A DNA stretch of 64,000 nucleotides, from assembly GCF_050627025.1 (NCBI RefSeq), contig NZ_CP192472.1; one strand, given 5' to 3'. Positions 8,408 to 15,658 of this stretch are shown here, piece after piece. Under the pieces are notes generated by a model, which saw only the letters and a program-made list of their open reading frames with translations, made no database searches and was not told the DNA's origin. How positions within the stretch are numbered: position 1 is the first letter of the stretch; each line of letters opens with the position of its first letter. The stretch comes from Variovorax paradoxus_P. GTDB taxonomy: Bacteria > Pseudomonadota > Gammaproteobacteria > Burkholderiales > Burkholderiaceae_C. Position numbers and translations under genes: made by a program.

Positions 8408-9145
8408 ATGGCCCGCTCTCCTTCTTCGCTGAAACCCACCGCCGCAAGGCCGCCCGCGCAGGACGCCGCTTCTGACGATGGCGACATCGAGGAGCGCATC
8501 TACCGCTCGGTGTTCGAAGGCGTGACCCACCAGCGTCTTGCGCCCGGCACCAAATTGCCCGAGGCGTCGCTGTGCGAACTCTTCGGCGTGAGCCGCGCAA
8601 TGGTGCGCAAGGTGCTGCAGCGGCTTGCGCACGATCACATCGTGGAGTTGCGGCCGAACCGCGGCGCCATCGTGGCCATGCCATCGCCCGAGGAAACGCG
8701 GCAGATTTTCGAGGCTCGCCGTGCGCTCGAGGCGGCGCTGGTGCGCATGGCGGTGCGCAATGCCACCCGCGCCGAAATTGCCGAGCTGCGCCGGCACCTG
8801 AAAGAAGAGCATGCGGCAATGCACCGCTACACGCAGCCGGAGTGGGCGCGGCTCGCGAGCTCGTTCCACCTGCGCGTTGCGCGGCTCGCGCGCAACCCGA
8901 TCCTGGAGCGCTACCTGACGGAACTGATGTCGCGCTGCTCGCTGATCGTCGCGCTCTACGAGCCCCCCGGCAATGCCGCCTGCGAACACGACGAACACGC
9001 CGAAGTGGTCGACGCAATTGCGCGGGGCGACGCCGACACCGCGGTGCGGCTCATGGAAGAGCACCTGCTGGTGCTGGAGCGCAACATCGCGCTCGACCGC
9101 CCGGCCTCGCAGCGCAGCCTGGGGCAGATGCTGGGCCTCGGCTGA
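8408..9145 (+). CDS. GntR-family transcriptional regulator with FCD ligand-binding domain
   Basis: The protein has 245 residues. After a variable 25-residue start there is a winged helix (about 30-100) with the recognition region EASLCELFGVSRAMVRKVLQ and wing VELRPNRGAIVAM. An all-helical FCD domain (about 105-235) follows, with IFEARRALEAALVRMAV and a later H-containing segment (ASSFHLRVARLARNP) that normally binds a metal and an organic acid. FCD-type GntR proteins mostly repress catabolic genes until their substrate binds. Position and orientation suggest it controls the divergent Liv-type transporter and the SnoaL-like/deacetylase genes through the palindrome at 6902-6913. Confidence 0.88.
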   Translation: MARSPSSLKPTAARPPAQDAASDDGDIEERIYRSVFEGVTHQRLAPGTKLPEASLCELFGVSRAMVRKVLQRLAHDHIVELRPNRGAIVAMPSPEETRQIFEARRALEAALVRMAVRNATRAEIAELRRHLKEEHAAMHRYTQPEWARLASSFHLRVARLARNPILERYLTELMSRCSLIVALYEPPGNAACEHDEHAEVVDAIARGDADTAVRLMEEHLLVLERNIALDRPASQRSLGQMLGLG

Positions 9146-9196
9146 GGCGTAACCAGTCAATGAGGCAGCCGGGCGCAGGCAGCCCGAGCCACCACT

Positions 9197-11068
9197 CTAG
9201 ATCTCGATCTTCGAGCCCAGCTCCACCACCGCGTTGTTCGGCAGCCCCAGGAACGCGGCCGCGCCGCTCGCGTTGTGGTGCATTTGCGCAAACAGCTTTT
9301 CACGCCACGGCGCCATGCCGCTTCCAAGCGTGGGAATGACGACGTCGCGCGAGAGAAAGTAGCTCGTCGCCATGGGCTCGAGCTGGCAGCCGCGCAGGCG
9401 CGCATGGTCGAGCGCGCGGGGCAGGTCGACGTCGTTCTTGAAGCCGTAGTGCACGATGATCTGCCAGCAATGGTGGCCGAGCGCCTCGATCTCGATGCGC
9501 TTGTCCATCGGGATCCAGGGCACTTCGTGGTTGCGCACGGTGACGAACATGTTCTGCTCGTGCAGCACCTTGTTGTGCTTCAGGTTGTGCAGCAGTGCAT
9601 TGGGCAGCACGCCCGGCTCGGCGGTAAGGAACACCGCCGTGCCTTCCACCCGCGCGGGCGGGCTTTCGAACACCGAGTCGAGAAAGGCCTTGAGCTCGAT
9701 CGCATCGGCGCGCTGCACCTCGCCCATCAGGCGGCGGCCCTCCTTCCAGGTGATCATCAAGGTGAACACTGCACCGCCGATGACCAGCGGGAACCAGCCG
9801 CCTTCGAAGAGCTTGAGCAGGTTCGATGCGAAGAACAGGAAGTCGACCACGAAGAAAACGGCCGTGGACGCAATGCACAGGGCCAGCGGCAGCTTCCATG
9901 CATAGCGGATCACGAAGAAGGTGAGCACCGTGGTGATGAGCATGTCGGTGGTTACCGCAATGCCGTAGGCGGCGGCCAGGCTGCTCGACGAGCGGAACAT
10001 GACAACCGCCAGCACGATGGCCACGAACAGGCCCCAGTTGACCAGCGGAATGTAGATCTGCCCGGCCGTGCGCACGCTCGTGTGCTCGATGTTCAGGCGC
10101 GGCAGGTAGCCCAGCTGGATGACCTGGCGCGTGACGCTGAAGGCGCCGGTAATGAGCGCTTGCGACGCGATGACGGTGGCCGCCGTAGCCAGCAGCACCA
10201 GCGGAATGAGCGCCCATTCAGGTGCCATCATGAAGAACGGGTTCTTCACTGCGTCGGGGTTCTCGAGCAGCAATGCGCCCTGGCCGAAGTAGTTGAGCGT
10301 GAGCGCCGGCATCACCACCGTGAACCACGCCAGGCGAATCGGCCGCTTGCCGAAGTGGCCCAGGTCGGCATACAGCGCCTCGGCACCCGTCACGCACAGC
10401 ACCGTGGCGCCCAGCAGGATGAAGCTGGTGCCCGGGTTGTCCCACATGAACTTCAGCGCGAACCAGGGGTTCAGCGCCTTGAGGATTTCGGGGTGGTGAA
10501 TGATCTGCGAGACGCCGAGCACGGCAATGGCCAGGAACCACACCAGCGTGATCGGGCCGAAGAACTTGCCGATGCCCGCAGTGCCCCGCTTTTGCACCAC
10601 AAAAAGACCGAACAGCACCACCAGCGTGACCGGGAGCACATAGTGCTTGAAGTGGGGCGACACCACTTCGAGGCCCTCGACCGCCGAAAGCACCGAAATG
10701 GCGGGCGTAATGACGCCGTCGCCATAGAAAAGCGAGGTGCCGAAGATGCCCACCAGCAGCAGCACGTTGCGCAGCTTGGGCTTGTCGGCCACCGCGCGCG
10801 AGGCCAGGGCCAGCATGGCAACCAGGCCGCCCTCGCCTTCGTTGTCGGCCCGCAGCACCAGCACCACGTACTTGATGGACACGATGACAGTGAGCGTCCA
10901 GAAGAACATCGACAGGATGCCGTAGACGTTCTCGACGGTGAAAGGAAGATGGCCGTGGCCGAACACTTCCTTGACTGCATACAGCACGCTGGTGCCGATG
11001 TCGCCATAGACGACACCGATGGTGCCGATGATCAAGGCGGCGGCGGAAGAAGATTTGGGAGGTGACAC
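9197..11068 (-). CDS. kup: Low-affinity potassium/proton symporter Kup
   Basis: Kup imports K+ with protons across the inner membrane. The 623-residue product (E. coli Kup has 622) has the family signature IGTIGVVYGDIGTSVLYAVKE near the N-terminus. About 12 membrane segments span residues 10-450, including YGDGVITPAISVLSAVEGLEV, and a C-terminal cytoplasmic domain of about 170 residues follows. The start is uncertain. GTG 11068 gives MSPPKSSSAAALIIGT, matching the family length. A TTG at 11098 would add ten residues. Neither has a clear Shine-Dalgarno site. The gene is convergent with the GntR gene. Confidence 0.93.
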   Translation of the reverse strand: MSPPKSSSAAALIIGTIGVVYGDIGTSVLYAVKEVFGHGHLPFTVENVYGILSMFFWTLTVIVSIKYVVLVLRADNEGEGGLVAMLALASRAVADKPKLRNVLLLVGIFGTSLFYGDGVITPAISVLSAVEGLEVVSPHFKHYVLPVTLVVLFGLFVVQKRGTAGIGKFFGPITLVWFLAIAVLGVSQIIHHPEILKALNPWFALKFMWDNPGTSFILLGATVLCVTGAEALYADLGHFGKRPIRLAWFTVVMPALTLNYFGQGALLLENPDAVKNPFFMMAPEWALIPLVLLATAATVIASQALITGAFSVTRQVIQLGYLPRLNIEHTSVRTAGQIYIPLVNWGLFVAIVLAVVMFRSSSSLAAAYGIAVTTDMLITTVLTFFVIRYAWKLPLALCIASTAVFFVVDFLFFASNLLKLFEGGWFPLVIGGAVFTLMITWKEGRRLMGEVQRADAIELKAFLDSVFESPPARVEGTAVFLTAEPGVLPNALLHNLKHNKVLHEQNMFVTVRNHEVPWIPMDKRIEIEALGHHCWQIIVHYGFKNDVDLPRALDHARLRGCQLEPMATSYFLSRDVVIPTLGSGMAPWREKLFAQMHHNASGAAAFLGLPNNAVVELGSKIEI

Positions 11069-11242
11069 GAAGTCGATGGGAAAAAGAGCGGACTGCAAGC
11101 GCGTAACAAGACGTCACACACAACGGAGTGCTGCCGCGGTGGCGTATCCAGCCGCTTCACGCACCCTCCGCCCTTTTGTTTCCTTTACTGTGGGGCCGCT
11201 ATTTTGCCGCCGCCTGCCCCTGCCGCAAGCCGCCCCGGGAAA

Positions 11243-12550
11243 TCATTCGTAGATTTCCGCGTCCGGATCTGTGGCTTCCATCTCGTAACTGGCCGCCACC
11301 ATGGCCAGCCGGCCCACCACGCCATACATGTAGAAGCGGTTGGGTGCGCTCGCGCCGGGCTTGGCGCCGGGCTGCGGCAGATGCGCGCTTTCCGAAAAAG
11401 CCAGCGGCACGAAGCTCGCGCCGGGAGACTTCAGGTTTTCGTCCGGGGCGCGCTCGGCATGCACGCGGTAGAAGCCGCCCACCACGTAGCGGTCCATCAT
11501 GTAGACCACCGGTTCGGCCACGCCGTTGTGCACGCGCTCGTTGGTCAGCACGCCTTCCTGCACGATCACCTCGCCGGGCCCGCGCAGTTCCCTGGCCGCG
11601 GCGGCCTTGCTGCCGGCTGCGGCGCGCGGCTTTCCGACGAGGCCTTCGACCTCTTTCGCGTCGTGCACCGTGATCACGCCCGGGCCGTCGCTGCCGGTGT
11701 GGCCCTTGACGATCACGAAGGGCTTCTCGTTGATGCCGTATTCCTTGTACTTGCGGCGCACCTTGGTCAGCACGGCGTCCACATGGCTGGTCAGCACGTC
11801 GATGCCGCGGCCTTCGGCAAAGTCGATGCCTTCGGCGCGCGCATAGATGGGGTTGATGAGCCAGGGGTCGATGCCCAGCAGCTTGCCGAAGCGCTTGGAA
11901 AGCTCTTCATAGCTGTGCAGGTGGTTGCTCTTGCGCCGCACCGACCAGCCGGCATGCAGCGGCGGCAGCAGGTACTGTTCGTGCAGGTCTTCCAGAATGC
12001 CTGGCGTGCCGGCCGAAAGCTCGTTGTTGAGCAGGATGGTGCAGGGGTCGAAGTTCTTGAGCCCCAGGCGCCGCTTGCTGCGCACCACGGGCTCCAGGCA
12101 CACGGTTTCGCCGTTGGGCAACTCGATCTTCTTGGGCGACTTGATCGCAGGGTCGATGGAGCCCACCCGAACGTTGAGTCCCGCCATGTGGAAGATGCGC
12201 ACCAGCTGCGCAATATTGGCAAGGTAGAAGGTGTTCTTCGAGTGGTTCTCGGGAATGACCAGCAGGTTGCGCGCCTCGGGACAGATCTTCTCGATGGCGG
12301 CCTGCGCGGCCTGCACCGCGAGCGGCAGCATTTCCTTGGTGAGATTGTTCCAGCCACCCGGAAAAAGGTTGGTGTCCACCGGCGCAAGCTTGAAGCCGGC
12401 ATTGCGTATGTCGACCGCGCTGTAGAACGGCGGCGTGTGCTCCATCCATTCGAGCCGGAACCAGCGCTCGATGGCGGGTGTGGAGTCGAGTACCCGCTGC
12501 TCCAGTTCGTTGATCGGGCCGGTCAGGGCGGTGACTAGATGCGGAACCAT
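11243..12550 (-). CDS. gshA: Glutamate-cysteine ligase, proteobacterial (Acidithiobacillus-like) type
   Basis: GshA makes gamma-glutamylcysteine from glutamate and cysteine with ATP, the first step of glutathione synthesis. The 435-residue sequence is not the E. coli GshA type but the separate family found in many beta-proteobacteria. Recognisable stretches are VPHLVTALTGPINELEQRVL at the start, FKLAPVDTNLFPGGWNNL, the HSKNTFYLANIAQL region and PFVIVKGHTGSDGPGVIT. It completes the pathway with gshB at the left edge. A candidate sigma-70 promoter lies 41 bases upstream of the ATG. Confidence 0.95.
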   Translation of the reverse strand: MVPHLVTALTGPINELEQRVLDSTPAIERWFRLEWMEHTPPFYSAVDIRNAGFKLAPVDTNLFPGGWNNLTKEMLPLAVQAAQAAIEKICPEARNLLVIPENHSKNTFYLANIAQLVRIFHMAGLNVRVGSIDPAIKSPKKIELPNGETVCLEPVVRSKRRLGLKNFDPCTILLNNELSAGTPGILEDLHEQYLLPPLHAGWSVRRKSNHLHSYEELSKRFGKLLGIDPWLINPIYARAEGIDFAEGRGIDVLTSHVDAVLTKVRRKYKEYGINEKPFVIVKGHTGSDGPGVITVHDAKEVEGLVGKPRAAAGSKAAAARELRGPGEVIVQEGVLTNERVHNGVAEPVVYMMDRYVVGGFYRVHAERAPDENLKSPGASFVPLAFSESAHLPQPGAKPGASAPNRFYMYGVVGRLAMVAASYEMEATDPDAEIYE

Positions 12551-12590
12551 GCGGCGGCCTTATTGGATTTGTACTTGAAGGTATAGCGGA

Positions 12591-12619
12591 ATTGTAGGAT
12601 TTGGGGGTGGCCGCCCCAA
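12591..12619 (-). promoter_or_regulatory. Candidate sigma-70 promoter of gshA, overlapped by an inverted repeat
   Basis: On the minus strand a -10 box TACAAT (12591-12596) is 17 bases from a -35-like TTGGGG (12614-12619). The -35 and spacer are covered by a near-palindrome, TTGGGG...CCCCCAA, which could be an operator or a small hairpin. The distance to the gshA ATG at 12550 leaves a leader of about 35 bases. Confidence 0.45.
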
Positions 12620-12669
12620 TGACAAGACTACGTATACCGGACTTGGTTCAGTCCGCCGCGTTCCAGGTC

Positions 12670-13962
12670 TCAGGTGCGCACTTCGCCCTGCCCGAGCACC
12701 ACGTACTTGAGCGAGGTCAGCCCTTCGATGCCGACCGGTCCGCGCGCATGGAATTTGTCGGTGCTGATGCCGATCTCGGCCCCCAGGCCAAACTCGAAAC
12801 CGTCTGCGAAGCGTGTACTCGCATTGACCATGACGCTGGCCGAATCGACCTCTCGCAAAAAGCGCTGCGCATGCACGTGGTCGCGCGTGACGATGGCGTC
12901 GGTGTGATGGCTCGAGTAGCGGTTGATGTGCGCAATGGCTTCGTCGACGCCTTCGACCACCTTGATGCTGATCACGGCGGCAAGGTATTCCTCGGACCAG
13001 TCGGACTCGGCCGCATCGACGATTCTTGCGTTTGAACCTGCGGCATCGTCCGCGCGCAGGATGCGGGCCGCGACCGGGTCGCAGCGCATTTCCACGCCCT
13101 TGGCTGCAAAGATGGCACCGATGCGGGGCAGGAAGTCTTCGGCCACCGCCGCCGACACCAGGAGGCCTTCGGCCGCGTTGCAGGGGCTGTATTTCTGGGT
13201 CTTGGCGTTGTCGACGATGCGCAGCGCCATTTCAAATTCGGCCGAGTCGTCCACGTAGACGTGGCAATTGCCGTCCAGGTGCTTGATGACCGGCACCTTC
13301 GCGTCGCGGCTGATGCGCTCGATCAGGCCCTTGCCGCCGCGCGGAATGATCACGTCCACGAACTCGGGCATGGCAATGAGCTGGCCCACGGCCTCGCGGT
13401 CGGTGGTTTGCACCAGTTGCACCGCATCGACCGGCAGGCCGGCTTCGGCCAGCGCCTCGGACACCAGCAGCGCCAGCGCCTTGTTCGATTCGATGGCTTC
13501 CGAACCGCCGCGCAGAATGGCTGCGTTGCCGCTCTTGATGGCCAGGCTCGCAGCCTCGATGGTCACGTTGGGCCGGCTCTCGTAGATCATGCCGAACACG
13601 CCGATGGGCACGCGCATCTGGCCCACGCGAATACCGCTGGGCTGCTGCTTCATGCCGATGATCTCGCCGATCACATCGGCCATGCCGGCGAGCTGCTCGC
13701 AGCCCTGGGCCACCGTCTCGATGACCTTGGGCGTGAGCTTGAGGCGGTCGACCATCGGAGCCGACAGGCCCGCGGCCGTGGCACGCTCCAGATCCCTCTG
13801 GTTGGCCTCCGAAAGGCCGGGGCCGGCTTCGCGCAGGCGCTTGGCCAAGGCCTTCAATGCTCTGTTTTTGGTAGCTGCATCCGCACGAGCCATAAGGAAT
13901 GCGGCGGATTTGGCTTGCAGGCCGAGGGCCTGCATGTGCTCGCTGACGTTGAACGCGTTCAT
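12670..13962 (-). CDS. proA: Glutamate-5-semialdehyde dehydrogenase (gamma-glutamyl phosphate reductase)
   Basis: ProA reduces gamma-glutamyl phosphate to glutamate-5-semialdehyde with NADPH in proline biosynthesis. The 430-residue protein has the aldehyde-dehydrogenase fold with VPIGVFGMIYESRPNVTIEAASL, the NADP-contacting IIPRGGKGLIERI, and the catalytic-cysteine region KTQKYSPCNAAEGLLV. ATG 13962 was chosen because it has AGGAA upstream and gives MNAFNVSEHMQALG, a normal start. An in-frame codon 42 bases further up adds only an unusual tail. proB is not adjacent. holA lies directly upstream on the same strand. Confidence 0.95.
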   Translation of the reverse strand: MNAFNVSEHMQALGLQAKSAAFLMARADAATKNRALKALAKRLREAGPGLSEANQRDLERATAAGLSAPMVDRLKLTPKVIETVAQGCEQLAGMADVIGEIIGMKQQPSGIRVGQMRVPIGVFGMIYESRPNVTIEAASLAIKSGNAAILRGGSEAIESNKALALLVSEALAEAGLPVDAVQLVQTTDREAVGQLIAMPEFVDVIIPRGGKGLIERISRDAKVPVIKHLDGNCHVYVDDSAEFEMALRIVDNAKTQKYSPCNAAEGLLVSAAVAEDFLPRIGAIFAAKGVEMRCDPVAARILRADDAAGSNARIVDAAESDWSEEYLAAVISIKVVEGVDEAIAHINRYSSHHTDAIVTRDHVHAQRFLREVDSASVMVNASTRFADGFEFGLGAEIGISTDKFHARGPVGIEGLTSLKYVVLGQGEVRT

Positions 13963-14028
13963 GTCGGCATTTTCCTGCATTTGGATCAACCCCGGGCGTT
14001 GCACCCCTTGGGTGTTGTCCTTTCTCTC

Positions 14029-15096
14029 TCAGCGAGAGGGAGCCGGGCCGCTGCTGCAGGCGCGGCACAGCATCAGCGCCAGACGCTGCAGCGCCTGCCA
14101 GCCAGTAGCAGGCCAATCAGGCTGCTTGAGCCCCTTGCAGATGCCATCGACCACATGCGCAGCGCGCAGCAGCCGGGCCAGCATGCGATCGTCAAGCCGG
14201 GGCAGCACGCGCTCGAAAGCCCGTTCGCGCGGGCCCCAGATGCGGTTCTCGCGCAGTGCCATGGGCAGGGGGCGGCCCGAGGCCATCGCATCTTTGACGC
14301 GCTTCAGCGCACGGATGTCCTCGGCGATCGTGTAGTGCACCAGCACCTCGGCCTCGCCTTCGGCCTGCAGGCCGTCGAGCATGCGTGCCACTCGCTGCGG
14401 ATTGCCCGCAAGCACGGCCTCCGACAACTTGAACACGTCATAGCGCGCCACGTTGTTGACTGCGCCCTCGACCTGCTCCCAGCTCAGTTCGCCCGCCGGA
14501 TGCAGCAGCGCGAGCTTCTGGATTTCCTGGTGCGCAGCGAGCAGGTTGCCTTCGACGCGGTCGGCAAAAAACTGCAGCGTGCGCTGGCCTTCATCGCCTG
14601 GCATCACGCGCTGGCCCTGCAGGCCCAGGCGCTGTGCAATCCATTGCGGCAGCGCGGCGCGCTCGATGGGATCGACCTGGATGCTCACGCCGTTGTTCTC
14701 GAGTGCTGAAAACCAGGCGCCCGTGCGCGTGGCCTTGTCCAGCCGCGGGAGCATCACCAGCGTGAGCGTGCTGTCGTTGCCCTGCGCCGCCTCGGCCAGT
14801 TGCTGCAGCGCCGTGCTGCCGTCCTTGCCGGGCTTGCCCGAGGGAATCCGGATCTCGACGATCTGCTTGTCGGCGAAGAGCGAGAGCGAGCCGCCCGCCG
14901 CAAGCACCGCGCTCCAGTCGAAGTGCGCACCGGCCACGGTGTAAGAGCTGCGCTCGGTATAGCCCTGGGTGCGCGCCGCGGCGCGAATCGCATCCGCGGC
15001 CTCTTGCGCGAGCAACGGCTCGTCGCCGTGGATCGTGTAGAGAGACTTCAGCCCCTTTTGCAGATGGGGCCCGAGCTGGGCGCTGGCAAGTTGCAT
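14029..15096 (-). CDS. holA: DNA polymerase III delta subunit
   Basis: HolA is the delta subunit of the clamp loader that opens the beta sliding clamp. The 355-residue protein begins MQLASAQLGPHLQKGLKSLYTIHGDEPLL and shows the family's degenerate AAA+ N-domain, with SLFADKQIVEIRIPSGKPG near residues 73-91. The middle and collar domains follow, with HQEIQKLALL and the DVFKLSEAVLAGN stretch near 215-230. Length and order fit holA. It lies between lptE and proA, 26 bases downstream of lptE; leuS-lptE-holA is a common proteobacterial arrangement, so cotranscription is likely. Confidence 0.93.
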   Translation of the reverse strand: MQLASAQLGPHLQKGLKSLYTIHGDEPLLAQEAADAIRAAARTQGYTERSSYTVAGAHFDWSAVLAAGGSLSLFADKQIVEIRIPSGKPGKDGSTALQQLAEAAQGNDSTLTLVMLPRLDKATRTGAWFSALENNGVSIQVDPIERAALPQWIAQRLGLQGQRVMPGDEGQRTLQFFADRVEGNLLAAHQEIQKLALLHPAGELSWEQVEGAVNNVARYDVFKLSEAVLAGNPQRVARMLDGLQAEGEAEVLVHYTIAEDIRALKRVKDAMASGRPLPMALRENRIWGPRERAFERVLPRLDDRMLARLLRAAHVVDGICKGLKQPDWPATGWQALQRLALMLCRACSSGPAPSR

Positions 15097-15122
15097 GGAT
15101 CGCGGCAGTCGAAGATTCGTGC

Positions 15123-15644
15123 CTAGAGTTCCTTGACCGCAGCCAGGCGGCGCATCAGCTGCTGCGCAATGTCGGCCTGCATGTCGCGGTACAGCAGCTC
15201 GGCCTCGCCGTCTTTTGCAAGCGCGTTGGTTTCGTTGAAGCTCAGGTCGCGCGTCTGCGAAACCTCGGTTGCCGGCAGCAAGGTCTTGCCGCCGGGCGTG
15301 CGCAGCGAGAAGCGCACACGCAGTTGCAGTTGCAGCTCGCGCAGTGCGCCCGCCGAGTTGGTCGAGATCACGAAGCGGTCGCGGCTCTCATTGAGAATCT
15401 CGAGAATCGCGTCGGCGTTCTGTGCCTCGGTGGGCGGCACCAGCGTTACCGTGCCGGCGGCGCGCATTTCGCGGCGCAGCCGGTTGATGAGCTCCGAATT
15501 GCCCGACACGGCCAGCGTCTTGAATGCGAACACGGGCGCCTTGCGCAGCTCGAACCCGCAGCCGGCCAATCCCAGGCTTGCGCCCGCGGCGGCAAGGCCC
15601 TGTAGAAAGCTGCGGCGCGGCAGCGAGGCAATTCGATTGTTCAT
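15123..15644 (-). CDS. lptE: LPS-assembly lipoprotein LptE with a twin-arginine-like signal
   Basis: LptE plugs the LptD barrel in the outer membrane and helps place lipopolysaccharide at the cell surface. The 173-residue precursor has a lipobox LAGC with the lipidated Cys at residue 29, followed by GFELRKAPVFAFKTLAV, the normal opening of mature LptE. The signal contains PRRSFLQ (residues 9-15), which matches the Tat consensus, with a weakly hydrophobic Ala/Gly core. ATG 15644 was chosen because it starts the signal peptide; the frame is open much further up but only shadows leuS. It follows leuS after 14 bases. Confidence 0.92.
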   Translation of the reverse strand: MNNRIASLPRRSFLQGLAAAGASLGLAGCGFELRKAPVFAFKTLAVSGNSELINRLRREMRAAGTVTLVPPTEAQNADAILEILNESRDRFVISTNSAGALRELQLQLRVRFSLRTPGGKTLLPATEVSQTRDLSFNETNALAKDGEAELLYRDMQADIAQQLMRRLAAVKEL

Positions 15645-15658
15645 GCTTGTGTCGTTAT

